Assembly (NCBI GenBank): GCA_051201605.1
Contig: CP179201.1
Location: 434,001 to 498,000 of the forward strand
Source: CABZJG01 sp902512685
GTDB lineage: Bacteria; Pseudomonadota; Alphaproteobacteria; Rhodobacterales; Rhodobacteraceae
Direction of reading: 5' to 3'
DNA: 64,000 nucleotides
Shown: piece by piece, positions 45,736 to 55,198 of the stretch
How positions within the stretch are numbered: position 1 is the first letter of the stretch
How the letters are laid out: each line of letters begins with the position of its first letter
Notes under the pieces: model-generated
Told to the model about the DNA's origin: nothing
The model's input: the letters and a program-made list of their open reading frames with translations, nothing else
Databases searched by the model: none
Position numbers and translations under genes: made by a program

Positions 45736-46621
45736 TTCCCGCCTCGCTCGGCCCGGCACTGCTTTTGGGTATTACCAAAGCGCCCGTATCCTTGATTTTG
45801 ATCGTCTTTTGGTCGCGCAATACTTGCAGGAACTCGAGCCGCTCAAAATCTGCTGACAGCCGGACACGCAAGCGTTTTTTGGGGTCTTGGGCCAATTGTC
45901 CGATCAAAAGATCCGGCGGCAATAATCCTGCATCGCCAGAGGTGAAAATCCGATCTCCCGGACGGGCCAAATTACGGTTTTCAAGGAAATCGATCACCGG
46001 CGCCGCTGAATTGTCGCCCGATACAAAGGCACGCTGCCCCGAAGGTTGGATCACCGCCGGTATGCGGCTTGTGGTGTCGGTGAGCAAAATGACCCGGCTG
46101 GTTTTTTCCCCAACCCCTGAAATGCGCCCCACAAGCCCCAGCCCATCCATTGCCGCCCAGCCGTCTTGAATGCCATCATTGCTGCCCACATTCAGCAGCA
46201 CGGATTGGCGAAAGGGTGATCCGCTGTCGGCCATCACAATGCCGCTGACACGGGTCAGCTTGGGGTCAAGCTGCAACTGGTTCAAATCCAGCAAACGGGC
46301 GTTTTCCTGTTCAAGCTGACCAGCCGCCTCTTTCCACTTTTTCATCTTTTGCAGCTCGCGGCGCAATTCTTGGTTTTGTGTGTAAATGCTTTGATAACTT
46401 TGCAGATCGCGGATCAGCTTGGTGGTCCGGGTCACCGGGGCCATCATCCAATCGACTTGCGGCAAAACCGCGTCGATGACCTGTGCGCGAAACCGCTCAA
46501 CCCGTGGATTGTCGATCCGCCAGATGAGAAAAATCACCAGCAGAACAAGCACAAGAAGCCCAAGCAGAACCCGCTTTAGCGTGCCGATATAATCTTCTTG
46601 TCCTGTGCGGTCCTGTGCCAA
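45728..46621 (-). CDS. mreC: Rod-shape-determining protein MreC
   Basis: A 297-residue protein. One membrane anchor (LLGLLVLVLLVIFLIWRI, about 20-37) is followed by a coiled coil (QNQELRRELQKMKKWKEAAG, about 79) and a periplasmic beta domain with SGIVMADSGSPFRQSVLLN and NVGSNDGIQDGWAAM. MreC binds PBP2 and activates it. It lies 29 bases downstream of mreB in the same operon. Confidence 0.93.
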   Translation of the reverse strand: MAQDRTGQEDYIGTLKRVLLGLLVLVLLVIFLIWRIDNPRVERFRAQVIDAVLPQVDWMMAPVTRTTKLIRDLQSYQSIYTQNQELRRELQKMKKWKEAAGQLEQENARLLDLNQLQLDPKLTRVSGIVMADSGSPFRQSVLLNVGSNDGIQDGWAAMDGLGLVGRISGVGEKTSRVILLTDTTSRIPAVIQPSGQRAFVSGDNSAAPVIDFLENRNLARPGDRIFTSGDAGLLPPDLLIGQLAQDPKKRLRVRLSADFERLEFLQVLRDQKTIKIKDTGALVIPKSSAGPSEAGND

Positions 46622-46650
46622 ATGAACCTCTTGATCATATCGGTGCGCGA

Positions 46651-47697
46651 TTAGCTGTCATAGTCGATTGCATGGCGCAACTGGTGTTCATATTCGAGTG
46701 CTTTTCCAGTGCCCATAGCCACACAATTTAGGCTTTCATCGGCGATCGAGACGGCCAGCCCGGTTTTCTCGCGCAGGGCACGATCCAGATCGCCTAGCAA
46801 CGCTCCGCCGCCGGTGAGCATTACGCCGCGGTCCACAATATCAGCAGCCAGATCGGGCGGCGTTGCTTCTAATGCTGTCATCACCGCTTCACAAATCTGC
46901 TGTACCGGTTCGCTGAGCGCTTCGGTCACTTGTGCTTGGGTTATTTCAGTCTCTTTGGGCACCCCGTTTAGAAGGTCTCGCCCACGGATCATCAGCGAAG
47001 CGCCGCGGCCATCATCGGGCATGCGCGCGGTGCCGATGGTCGTTTTGATCCGCTCTGCGGTGCTTTCCCCGACCAACAGGTTCTGCTGGCGGCGCAAATA
47101 GCTGACAATAGCTTCGTCCATACGGTCGCCGCCGACCCGAACCGAGCGTGCGTATACGATATCGCCCAGCGACAAGACCGCCACTTCGGTGGTTCCGCCG
47201 CCGATATCAACCACCATATTGCCGGTGGGATCGGTGATCGGCATTCCGGCCCCGATGGCCGCTGCAATAGGTTCGGCCACCAACCCTGCGCGGCGTGCGC
47301 CGGCCGACAGCACTGACTGGCGGATGGCACGTTTTTCCACCGGGGTCGCCCCATGCGGAACGCAGACAATTATTTTGGGTTTAGAAAAGGTCGACCGGCG
47401 GTGAACTTTGCGAATGAAATGTTTGATCATTTCCTCGGCCACGTCAAAATCTGCGATCACACCTTCGCGCATCGGCCGAATGGCCTCGATGCTTCCGGGG
47501 GTGCGGCCCAGCATCAATTTGGCATCTTCTCCGACCGCTAAGACCTTTTTGACCCCATCTTTGACATGATAGGCCACCACGGATGGCTCGGATAAAATCA
47601 CGCCGCGGCCTTTGACGTAGACCAAAGTGTTTGCAGTGCCGAGGTCAATCGCCATATCCTGAGCGAAGATGCCGGTTAAATTTCCGATCCCAAACAT
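46651..47697 (-). CDS. mreB: Rod-shape-determining protein MreB (bacterial actin)
   Basis: A 348-residue actin homologue. It has phosphate-1 AIDLGTANTLVYVKGRGV (about 16), CVPHGATPVEKRAIRQS (about 111), phosphate-2 NMVVDIGGGTTEVAVLSLG (about 160) and adenosine motif GVMLTGGGALLGDLDRAL (about 298). It polymerises under the inner membrane and steers the elongasome. It is the first gene of the mreBCD-mrdA-rodA-ghrA operon, so its promoter must lie in 47698-48003. Confidence 0.97.
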   Translation of the reverse strand: MFGIGNLTGIFAQDMAIDLGTANTLVYVKGRGVILSEPSVVAYHVKDGVKKVLAVGEDAKLMLGRTPGSIEAIRPMREGVIADFDVAEEMIKHFIRKVHRRSTFSKPKIIVCVPHGATPVEKRAIRQSVLSAGARRAGLVAEPIAAAIGAGMPITDPTGNMVVDIGGGTTEVAVLSLGDIVYARSVRVGGDRMDEAIVSYLRRQQNLLVGESTAERIKTTIGTARMPDDGRGASLMIRGRDLLNGVPKETEITQAQVTEALSEPVQQICEAVMTALEATPPDLAADIVDRGVMLTGGGALLGDLDRALREKTGLAVSIADESLNCVAMGTGKALEYEHQLRHAIDYDS

Positions 47698-48003
47698 GAT
47701 GTTGTGTCCCTAAGTTCACTTTTTTACTGCGACTCTCACACGGACGCATGACCCCTTATAGAACCGGATTTAAATTGGCGAAAGTGGGCATTGTTTAAAT
47801 TCGGCGGAAAATGACTTGTAATCAAATCTTTGATAATGGAGGAAACGACGATTTTGTCGAAGACCAGAGCCATTGAAGCCAGGCCGCAATGGCGTTTTTA
47901 TAGGCCAAGGTCGGTTTTGTGCCCTGTCCGGTCGGAGGAATCACGCGATCGGATGATCAGGTATCGCATATCAGGGCCAAGCATAGCGTGAGGAGATCGT
48001 AAA
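47698..48003. promoter_or_regulatory. Divergent spacer between mreB and FAD/GcvT gene
   Basis: This 306-bp spacer holds the promoters of the elongasome operon (minus) and the FAD/GcvT gene (plus). A GTGAGGAG site precedes the plus-strand ATG at 48004. A 51-codon plus-strand frame from 47837 has poor protein character and is not called. I found no clear operator, riboswitch or terminator. Confidence 0.4.
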
Positions 48004-50505
48004 ATGAAAAGCCATGTAAAAGCCCTTGTTGTCGGTGGCGGCGCCGTTGGAACTTCGATAGCCTATCACCTCGCGCGGGGCGGATGGGATGATGTTGTGC
48101 TGCTTGAGCGCGATGAGCTGACCTCGGGGTCCACATGGCATGCGGCCGGTCTGCTGCCGCTCTTCAATATGTCCTTTGCCACAACGCATATCCATCAATA
48201 TTCGGTCGAGTTTTACAAACAGCTCGAAGCCGAAACCGGGCTGAATGCCGGATTTTCCATCGTTGGCAACCTGCGCATGGCGCAAACCAAAGAGCGGATG
48301 GATGAATATATGGTCTATGCCACCACTGCAGAGACCTGCGGTGTGCCCTATGAATGGCTCAGCTCGGCGCAGATCAAAGAGCGTTATCCGCTGGTCAGGT
48401 CCGAGGATCTGGTGGGCGCGATTTATCACCCAACCGACGGGTATATCAATCCGGCCGATGTCACCATGGCCATGGCCAAAGGCGCGCGCCAGCGCGGCGT
48501 GATGATCGAGCGTAAATGGCAGGCTGACGGCTATGAGTGGACCGGCAGCGAATGGAAAGTTACGCTGACGAAAATGGTCGAAAAGGGCGGCAATCTGGTG
48601 GCTTCGGATGAGCAGATCGTTGTCCATGCCGAACATGTGGTCACCGCCACTGGCAATCATGCACAGCGCACGGCCAAACTGTTGGGCATTAAAATGCCCG
48701 CCATTCCGGTCGAGCATCAGTTTATCGTCACCGAGCCGGACGCGGCACTGGTGGAATGGCGCAAAACCAATGGCGAACACCCTGTGCTGCGCGATGCAGA
48801 TTCAAAATGGTATGTGCGCGAAGAGCGCGGCGGCTGGATCCTAGGGCCATATGAGCGCAACGCGCCAGCGCGGTTTGAGCACGGCGTGCCCGACAGTTTC
48901 CGCGCCGATCTTTTCCCGCTTGATCTGGAACGCATCGAAGAAGAATACATGTCGATGATCCATCGCGTGCCCTCGACTGAATCCGTCGGGTTGAAAGATG
49001 ATTTCAACGGCCCGATCTGTTATACACCCGATGGCAATCCGCTGGTGGGTCCGGCCCCGGGGCTGCGCAATATGTGGCTGGCCGAAGGCTTTAGCTTCGG
49101 CATCACCGCCGCCGGCGGCACCGGCTATTATCTGGCGCAGATGATGGTAGAGGGCGAGGCCGAGATAGACACGGCTTCGCTTGATCCCAAACGCTACGGC
49201 AATTGGATGACCACCGAATATGCGGCGCGTAAAAACGAAGAATGCTATGAGCACGTTTATATCCTGCACCACCCTGATGAAGAGCGCGAAGCCTGCCGCC
49301 CGCTGCGCACCGCGCCGGCCTATGACCGGCAAAAAGCGCGCGGCGCGCAGTTTGGCTGTGTCAACGGGTTTGAGCGGCCGAATTATTTCGGCCCGCTGGA
49401 TGCGCCAGACAGTTTTGACCATGATGCGCGCAGCTTCCGGCGTGGCGGCTGGTGGCAATATGCGGTGGATGAAGCCCGCGCCATCCGCGAAGGTGTCGGG
49501 CTGATCGACGCCACCGCCTTTACCAAACATCGCGTCAAAGGCCCCGGCGCCACCGCATTTCTGGACTGGTTCACTTGTAACAAACTTCCCCGCGTGGGCC
49601 GCATCAACCTAACTTATGCGCTTACCGCGGCGGGCACCACGCGCACCGAATATACCATCGTGCGGCTGGCCGAGGATGACTATTACCTTGTCTCTGCCGG
49701 CGCTTGGACCGACTATGATGGCGACTATCTGCGCAAGGCCGTGGAAGATAAATCCGCCGAGCTGGGATATATCGAAGTGCAGGATGTGACCACGCAATGG
49801 GGCGTCTTTGCCATTGCGGGGCCGAAATCGCGCGATGTTCTCGGCGCGGTGATCAACGATGCCGATCCCGCCACGGCGCTGTCGAACAAACGCTTTCCAT
49901 GGCTGTCGGCGCGCCAGATCGAGCTGGGCATGTGCCCGGTCAATGCCATCCGCGTGGCCTATACGGGCGAGCTGGGCTGGGAATTGCACCACCCCATTGA
50001 AATGCAAAACTACCTTTTTGATCTGCTCGAAGCGGCCGGCGCGCCGCATGGGATGAAGCTGGTCGGCGGCCGGGCGCAAAACTGGCTGCGGCAGGAAAAA
50101 TCATACCGCGCCTTTGGCACCGAACTGGGCCGCGATGCCACCCCGCTTGAAGCGGACCTGCCGCGCTTTGTTGATCTAAACAAAGAGTTTCACGGCCGCG
50201 ATGCAATGCAGGCCATTGGCATCCGCTCGAAATGCGTCACGCTGCTGATCGACGGACCGGATGATGCCGATCCTTGGGGGCGCGAAGCGCTTTACGCAGC
50301 AGATGGCACACGGGTTGGCCGCCTGACCTCCGGCGGCTATTCTGTGGCGTTTGAAAAATCCATCGGCATGGGCTACGTGCGCCCCGAACATGCGGCGGTG
50401 GGCAGCAAGCTAAAGGTCAAAATCCTCGATCAGCTGTGGGACGCAGAAATTGTCGAAGACAGCCCCTACGACCCCAAAAACGCAGTAATTCGCGTGGATG
50501 GGTGA
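48004..50505 (+). CDS. FAD-dependent oxidoreductase / GcvT fusion (dimethylglycine or sarcosine dehydrogenase-like)
   Basis: An 833-residue protein with an N-terminal FAD domain (VKALVVGGGAVGTSIAYHLA, about 5-24; TSGSTWHAAGLLP with the covalent-FAD-type His, about 42-54) and a C-terminal GcvT folate domain (GVFAIAGPKSRDVL, VAYTGELGWELHHPIEMQ, WLRQEKSYRAFGTELGRDAT). It oxidises an N-methyl amine and gives the methyl carbon to tetrahydrofolate. It stands alone with its own promoter, unlike the two other copies in the window. It is closest in character to dimethylglycine dehydrogenase, but a substrate cannot be fixed. Confidence 0.87.
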   Translation: MKSHVKALVVGGGAVGTSIAYHLARGGWDDVVLLERDELTSGSTWHAAGLLPLFNMSFATTHIHQYSVEFYKQLEAETGLNAGFSIVGNLRMAQTKERMDEYMVYATTAETCGVPYEWLSSAQIKERYPLVRSEDLVGAIYHPTDGYINPADVTMAMAKGARQRGVMIERKWQADGYEWTGSEWKVTLTKMVEKGGNLVASDEQIVVHAEHVVTATGNHAQRTAKLLGIKMPAIPVEHQFIVTEPDAALVEWRKTNGEHPVLRDADSKWYVREERGGWILGPYERNAPARFEHGVPDSFRADLFPLDLERIEEEYMSMIHRVPSTESVGLKDDFNGPICYTPDGNPLVGPAPGLRNMWLAEGFSFGITAAGGTGYYLAQMMVEGEAEIDTASLDPKRYGNWMTTEYAARKNEECYEHVYILHHPDEEREACRPLRTAPAYDRQKARGAQFGCVNGFERPNYFGPLDAPDSFDHDARSFRRGGWWQYAVDEARAIREGVGLIDATAFTKHRVKGPGATAFLDWFTCNKLPRVGRINLTYALTAAGTTRTEYTIVRLAEDDYYLVSAGAWTDYDGDYLRKAVEDKSAELGYIEVQDVTTQWGVFAIAGPKSRDVLGAVINDADPATALSNKRFPWLSARQIELGMCPVNAIRVAYTGELGWELHHPIEMQNYLFDLLEAAGAPHGMKLVGGRAQNWLRQEKSYRAFGTELGRDATPLEADLPRFVDLNKEFHGRDAMQAIGIRSKCVTLLIDGPDDADPWGREALYAADGTRVGRLTSGGYSVAFEKSIGMGYVRPEHAAVGSKLKVKILDQLWDAEIVEDSPYDPKNAVIRVDG

Positions 50506-51062
50506 GAGAAGTAGAGTTAAGATTTTTAATTTTAACCTCCAAAAATATGGGTATCGTTTCTGGGATCGCCTATGGAAGAGATAGGCATGCTTAAATTAAT
50601 GTTTAAAGCAATAGCCTCGGTTCTTTTTCAAATTAATTGAACCAGCGCCCTGAGCTTTTTCGGCTTTGTGCATTTGGCCATTATTTTCTGCTCTTCACGG
50701 ATTGACGCAGGTAGAAGCTTAACGCCAAAATCACTATTTTGGGTTCTGGGGCCTAAAAGAACCATGCACTGGCGTGGCAAAAATAGCCTTAGGGGGGCTG
50801 TAAGATTCGCCAGCGCATGGCCTTAGGAGTAGTCCTGAGCCGCTTTTAGCGCATGGGCGCCGGGCGCGGGTAATACCGGATTACTACAGCGCTTTTTTGT
50901 CACAAATGCACCCTCCCAAGGCCAAGGGCAGGGGGCAGGGCGCGGCCGAATGGGGGTCAAAACCCGCCCGATTTAACCCAAAGGGGCGGCGAAATTCGCA
51001 CCTGCGCGATACTGCCGCGATACAGACGTGAAACCGATGCTGTTTTTGGGCCTTAATCCGGC
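50506..51062. ncRNA. 557-bp gene-poor stretch with hairpins; candidate structured RNA
   Basis: No convincing gene lies here. Several stems are clear on the plus strand: CCAAAAT-CACT-ATTTTGG (50725-50742), GGTTCT with AGAACC (50742-50763), CTTAGGA with TCCTGAG (50822-50838) and GTAAT-ACCGG-ATTAC (50870-50884). The last lies between two GCGC blocks and is followed by a six-T run (50893-50898) that looks like an intrinsic terminator. A plus-strand small RNA ending near 50898 would fit. A minus-strand frame over about 50628-50827 is also open (ATG at 50765, 45 residues) without a ribosome site. No known RNA family is recognised. Confidence 0.35.
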
Positions 51063-51734
51063 CTAAAAAACTGACAGAATTTCGCCCAGCGGTTTTTTCT
51101 TTTTGGCCGCTTGGGGGATTGTCGCGCTGGCGCTGGGATAGCCGACCGGAATAATCATCACCGGCTTTTCATTGTCTGGCCTGCGGCAAAGATCATTGAG
51201 AAACTTCATCGGATTGGGCGTATGGGTTAGGCACACCAGCCCCGCATGATGCAGCGCCGTGATCAGCATACCAGTAGAAATGCCAACGCTTTCAGGCACA
51301 TAGTAATGTTTGTGCCGCGCGCCATCGTTGTCGATGCCGTAGCGCTGGGCAAACACCACGATCAGCCAGGGTGCAATGGTCAGATGCGGTTTATCCGCCC
51401 CCGTCCCAATCGGCTCAAGCGCGCTAATCCAGGCATCACCGCCGCCCCCGGCATAAAAGGCGCGCTCTTCTTCTTCGGCCGCTGCACGAATTTTGGCTTT
51501 CATATCAGCATCTTGAATGGCCACAAAATGCCAGGGCTGCTGATTGGCCCCCGACGGCGCAGTACCCGCCGCAGCAATGGCATTTTCGATCACCTCTTTG
51601 GGCACCGGGGTGTCTGCATAATCGCGCACCGAATGGCGCATTTGCATATAGGTTAAAAACTGCTGCGACGCTGCGACGGCTTCGTCTTGTTCAAGCTGCA
51701 CCTTATGCGGCAGGGGGATCGGTTCATATGACAT
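51063..51734 (-). CDS. Nitroreductase family protein
   Basis: A 223-residue FMN-dependent protein. RHSVRDYADTPVPKEVIENA (about 34) is the FMN-binding start of the family, followed by AAAGTAPSGANQQPWHFVAI (about 54) and the C-terminal VGYPSASATIPQAAKKKKPL (about 197), the usual phosphate-binding and tail region. Length and motifs fit the oxidoreductases annotated as nitroreductases or BluB-like proteins; BluB-specific residues cannot be confirmed here. Transcribed alone. Confidence 0.86.
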   Translation of the reverse strand: MSYEPIPLPHKVQLEQDEAVAASQQFLTYMQMRHSVRDYADTPVPKEVIENAIAAAGTAPSGANQQPWHFVAIQDADMKAKIRAAAEEEERAFYAGGGGDAWISALEPIGTGADKPHLTIAPWLIVVFAQRYGIDNDGARHKHYYVPESVGISTGMLITALHHAGLVCLTHTPNPMKFLNDLCRRPDNEKPVMIIPVGYPSASATIPQAAKKKKPLGEILSVF

Positions 51735-51904
51735 TGTTTTCTTTCATAAACTTCAAATGGCCTTTGGCTGTATCTGGATTTTGACACATATATTTCTACG
51801 GTATAGCGGCCGGATGATGAGCATTCAGTTCCAGCGCCTGCGACCTTGCGGATGCAGATAAAATCGCATAGGCAGTCAGCGAAAACAAGACCGAGGAGCG
51901 CAAA

Positions 51905-52120
51905 ATGGCAGGGTTTATTTGGGGCGGTGCGCTGGTGTCGCTTGTAGGGCTTTCTGGGCTGTTATACTGCATTTTCAAAGTTGCAAAGGCAAAGCGGTCG
52001 GCAATCGATGATGACGCATTGAAAGCAGTTCTGCAATCCATCGTACCGATCAATTTGGGCGCTTTGCTCTTGTCTGTTTTAGGGCTGATCCTCGTGGTCA
52101 TAGGGGTGTTTTTCGGATAG
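51905..52120 (+). CDS. Small two-segment membrane protein
   Basis: A 71-residue protein with two membrane helices (FIWGGALVSLVGLSGLLYCI and LGALLLSVLGLILVVIGVFF), joined by a short basic/acidic linker (KAKRSAIDDDALKAVL). The strong site GAGGAG lies 7 bases before the ATG. An overlapping minus-strand frame (51796-52101) has no such support. Function unknown. Confidence 0.75.
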   Translation: MAGFIWGGALVSLVGLSGLLYCIFKVAKAKRSAIDDDALKAVLQSIVPINLGALLLSVLGLILVVIGVFFG

Positions 52121-52187
52121 AAAACCTTGCCCTTTGATTGATGTCGCCGCCTGTCAATCAGACAAATATCTTTGGTTTTACTGGGGC

Positions 52188-52700
52188 TTAGCCGTCACAA
52201 GACGTTGCTGCCCTGACCCAGTTCAAAGCACTTTCAATATTCGGGGCCAAAGGCACCGCTACATCCGATGTAAAGTCTTTGAACGCCGGCTCGTTAAGTT
52301 GATTGAGCCCGACAATGACTGGAATACCTTCAGACAGCGCCTCGGCTATGACTTCACGAAAACCACGCCCTTGGGCTTCGTGTTTGCCAAATTTGTTGAT
52401 GATCAAGACATCTGCCCCTTTGGCCAGGCTGTCTTTGGTATGGCCTACGGCCATTTCCAAGGCTGATGGGTCTAAACGGCATCCCCTTGCCTCTTTGCCC
52501 AAGGACTGGGAAATTCGAACTGTTGGTCCATTGGGAAGTATACGCACATCCATGTCGCATCCGGCGCAATCTTCGCGGTCTGAATTGATCTGGACGGTGC
52601 CGCAGACATTAAAGCCCGATGCGGCCAATTCGGTTGCAACGGCCGCAAGCAAAAGGTCAATGCCGCCGCGGCTTGGTTCCATTGTATAGGCAATCTTCAT
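52188..52700 (-). CDS. DUF2478 family protein
   Basis: A 170-residue protein matching DUF2478, small NTPase-like proteins often found near molybdenum transport genes. It has MKIAYTMEPSRGGIDLLLA at the start (no intact GKT P-loop), three cysteines near ACGCDM-type sequence (REDCAGCDMDVRIL), VLIINKFGKHEAQGRGFREV (about 98) and PVIVGLNQLNEPAFKDF. The cysteine pair could bind metal. No molybdenum gene is adjacent, though a molybdoenzyme (formate dehydrogenase) lies in the window. Function unproven. Confidence 0.78.
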   Translation of the reverse strand: MKIAYTMEPSRGGIDLLLAAVATELAASGFNVCGTVQINSDREDCAGCDMDVRILPNGPTVRISQSLGKEARGCRLDPSALEMAVGHTKDSLAKGADVLIINKFGKHEAQGRGFREVIAEALSEGIPVIVGLNQLNEPAFKDFTSDVAVPLAPNIESALNWVRAATSCDG

Positions 52701-52752
52701 TGTGAAATACCCTGCAATTGTGTCGTGTTAGCTCGTCGAGCCTCATTGGTCT

Positions 52753-54228
52753 TTACACAAAAATTACATTCAGAACGAGAAAAATCACCGCGGATAAAAG
52801 CGCGGCTGCGGGCACTGTGATCACCCAGGCGGCGATAATGGTCATAAAATGCGACCGGCGCACCAGTTTGCGGCGCTTGCGTTCTTCTGGCGCAATTGAA
52901 TGTCCTTTGGATGATTTTGCCGTTTTCTGTGCCCGGAGCTTGACTTCATATTCGCGGTAAAACCCAACCCCAAACACAGCCCCGACAGCAATATGTGTGG
53001 AACTGACGGGCAGCCCAAGCCATGAGGCAACAATCACAGTAATGGCTGCTGATAGTGCAACGCAGTAGGCGCGCATTGCGTTCAGCTTTGTAATTTGGCT
53101 GCCAACCATGCGGATCAGTTTTGGCCCAAACAAAAACAAACCAAAAGAAATACCAAAGGCGCCGATGATCATCACCCAAAGCGGGATGGCGACTTTGGTT
53201 GCAGCACTGTCAAATTCCAATGCGTGCACAATGGCCGCCAAAGGACCCACCGCGTTGGCTACATCATTTGCGCCATGGGCAAAAGACAACATTGCAGCTG
53301 ACAAGATCAGCGGAATGTTGAACAGGATTTTTAGGGACTTATTGCGGTTTTCCAAACCTTGCGATTGGCGATTTATCAATGGGCGCGAGACAAAATAAAG
53401 TAAAAACCCGGTGGCGGCGCCGATCATCAAAGCAAGGCTTAGATCGATTTTGTAAATGCGTTTAAGGCCTTTAAGCGCCAGATAGGAGGCAAAGGCTGCT
53501 GCCATGATCCCAATGAGCACAGGAACCCAGCGCCGCGCAGCGGCAATTTTATCTTCCTGATAAATGATCTTGGCTTTGATAAAGGCTAAAAATATCGCGG
53601 CGATCACACCGCCCAGAACCGGTGATATCACCCAACTTGCGGCAATTTTGCTCATGGTGGCCCAGTTCACGGCGCCAAACCCCGCAGCCGCGATCCCCGC
53701 GCCCATAACGCCGCCAACCACAGAATGGGTCGTGGATACAGGCGCCCCAACATAGGTTGCCAAATTGACCCACATCGCCGAAGAAATGAGTGCAGCCATC
53801 ATCGCCCATATGAATATCTCAGTTTGGGCAACACCAGCAGGATCGATAATACCTTTTGAGATTGTGCTGACCACATCACCGCCCGCCAGCAGCGCGCCGG
53901 CGCTTTCGGCAACAGCCGCAATCGCAATCGCACCGCCCATGGTCAGCGCATTGGCGCCCACAGCTGGACCCATATTGTTGGCCACATCGTTGGCGCCAAT
54001 ATTCAACGCCATGTAGCCGCCAAACACAGCGGCGGCGGCTATGATCAAAAACGGCGGTTGTTGCCAAAAGAAAACAGCTGCGCCAAGGCCTGCCAAGATT
54101 AAAAAGATCAACGCTATGCCAATGCCCACCATCGGTTTGGCGATAAATTGCGTGGCCAATTCAACTTGGCCTAAACGACCGAGATCACGGTCTAGGGTTT
54201 TCCACTTATTGTTTGCAGGATCCGACAT
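52753..54228 (-). CDS. PiT-type inorganic phosphate transporter
   Basis: A 491-residue membrane protein of the PiT/PHO4 family. It carries two copies of the family signature, GANDVANNMGPAVGANALTM (about 96) and GANDVANAVGPLAAIVHALE (about 337), separated by a central region, and about 10 membrane segments. ATG 54228 after TTGAGGTG is preferred over 54252. PiT carriers move metal-phosphate with protons or sodium. No phoU-like gene is adjacent, unlike some PiT operons. Confidence 0.92.
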   Translation of the reverse strand: MSDPANNKWKTLDRDLGRLGQVELATQFIAKPMVGIGIALIFLILAGLGAAVFFWQQPPFLIIAAAAVFGGYMALNIGANDVANNMGPAVGANALTMGGAIAIAAVAESAGALLAGGDVVSTISKGIIDPAGVAQTEIFIWAMMAALISSAMWVNLATYVGAPVSTTHSVVGGVMGAGIAAAGFGAVNWATMSKIAASWVISPVLGGVIAAIFLAFIKAKIIYQEDKIAAARRWVPVLIGIMAAAFASYLALKGLKRIYKIDLSLALMIGAATGFLLYFVSRPLINRQSQGLENRNKSLKILFNIPLILSAAMLSFAHGANDVANAVGPLAAIVHALEFDSAATKVAIPLWVMIIGAFGISFGLFLFGPKLIRMVGSQITKLNAMRAYCVALSAAITVIVASWLGLPVSSTHIAVGAVFGVGFYREYEVKLRAQKTAKSSKGHSIAPEERKRRKLVRRSHFMTIIAAWVITVPAAALLSAVIFLVLNVIFV

Positions 54229-54314
54229 AGGCACCTCAAGAACTTTACCCAAATCATTTTCGCAAGCTGCTACAAGTGTAGGTCTCAGAGTGCAACCCTA
54301 AAGATTGTGACAGC

Positions 54315-54782
54315 CTAAATTATGCTGATGATCTGCTTTAATTGGGGTTCCTTGACCAATTCAATGGCCTCGGCTTGGGGTACCCAGCGACGGCTTCGTT
54401 TACTGCTTTCTGGAAACTCGTCTTCCAACTGATCCACCTGCACAGAATAAACATCAACGACACAGGGAAGTTCGGTGCCATTTTTCTGCATCTTTTTATA
54501 GGTATAGCTGCCCAGCATTTGGCCGTTTATGCTACCTTTGCGAACGCCTGCTTCTTCCCAGGCCTCTTCAAGGGCTGTTTCGGGAAAGCTTTTGCCTTCC
54601 ATCGGCCATCCTTTGGGAACAATCCAGCGACCTTTGGTCAGGCTTGTGACCAATAAGACTTCTTTGCCTTTTTTGCCTTGGCGGGTGCAAAGTGCTGCAA
54701 CCTGACGGCCATGGGGGCGCGAAATCATCGGTGAAATAGTATCGCCAATGGCACGCGCAATATGCGAAATTTTTGTAATCAC
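54315..54782 (-). CDS. Nudix hydrolase, diphosphoinositol-polyphosphatase-like
   Basis: A 155-residue Nudix protein. The Nudix box is PKGWPMEGKSFPETALEEAW with EEAGV following, which fits the DIPP/MutT-related group. VLLVTSLTKGRWIVPKG and RRWVPQAEAIELVKEPQLK are typical flanks. GTG start at 54782 after AGGTGAC. It likely hydrolyses a nucleoside-diphosphate-linked or polyphosphate substrate; the exact one is unknown. Confidence 0.87.
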   Translation of the reverse strand: MITKISHIARAIGDTISPMISRPHGRQVAALCTRQGKKGKEVLLVTSLTKGRWIVPKGWPMEGKSFPETALEEAWEEAGVRKGSINGQMLGSYTYKKMQKNGTELPCVVDVYSVQVDQLEDEFPESSKRSRRWVPQAEAIELVKEPQLKQIISII

Positions 54783-55198
54783 TTGTCACCTGCCTTTTAT
54801 TTTTTTTAAGAATACAAAATTTGCCGAATTTTGCAAATTGCTTTGCGCGGCATTGGCGCGATGGGCCAAGAAATTAGGCTTTTTGCGTCTGTTCGAAAAG
54901 GTCTTTTTTGCGACCTGTGCAGTGTCGTTTAAAAATTAAAGATCGAAAATTCAGGTCTTGGGTAAAACGTTTTAAGTTTTCTACGCGTTGGCAAAACGGG
55001 TGTTGCAGCCGGTATGCTGAGATATGCCTGAGGTTTTTTTTAATGCCCTACAAGCAGCAGGCTGGTTTTGCCTTTGGAAAACAACCCTGGGCTAGATGCG
55101 AAAAAATAGAAATAACACTTTCAAAAAGTTGGTTAAATTTTTGGCTCTATGCTAAGTTATGGCACAGAAGATGACGCGCGTAAGCTATGGGAAAACGA
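54783..55198. other. 416-bp AT-rich spacer between Nudix and LysR genes
   Basis: No gene is supported; an 88-codon plus-strand frame (54908-55174) has the composition of random sequence. CAAAATT (54815-54821) and AATTTTG (54827-54833) form an inverted repeat with a 5-base gap about 33 bases before the Nudix start, which could be an operator or part of its promoter. Both flanking promoters must lie here because the genes diverge. Confidence 0.4.

Noticed and set aside
47971..48780. A 269-codon minus-strand frame at the start of the second FAD/GcvT gene
   Set aside because: It is antisense to a clear FAD-binding domain and has no family match; the plus-strand frame is far better supported.
51796..52101. 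A 101-codon minus-strand frame over the small membrane protein
   Set aside because: It has no ribosome site and a serine-rich shadow composition, while the opposite strand has two hydrophobic helices and a strong GAGGAG site.
54908..55174. An 88-codon plus-strand frame before the LysR gene
   Set aside because: Its content is rich in rare combinations (many W, C, K, R) and lacks a start site and a family match. It looks like chance in AT-rich spacer.
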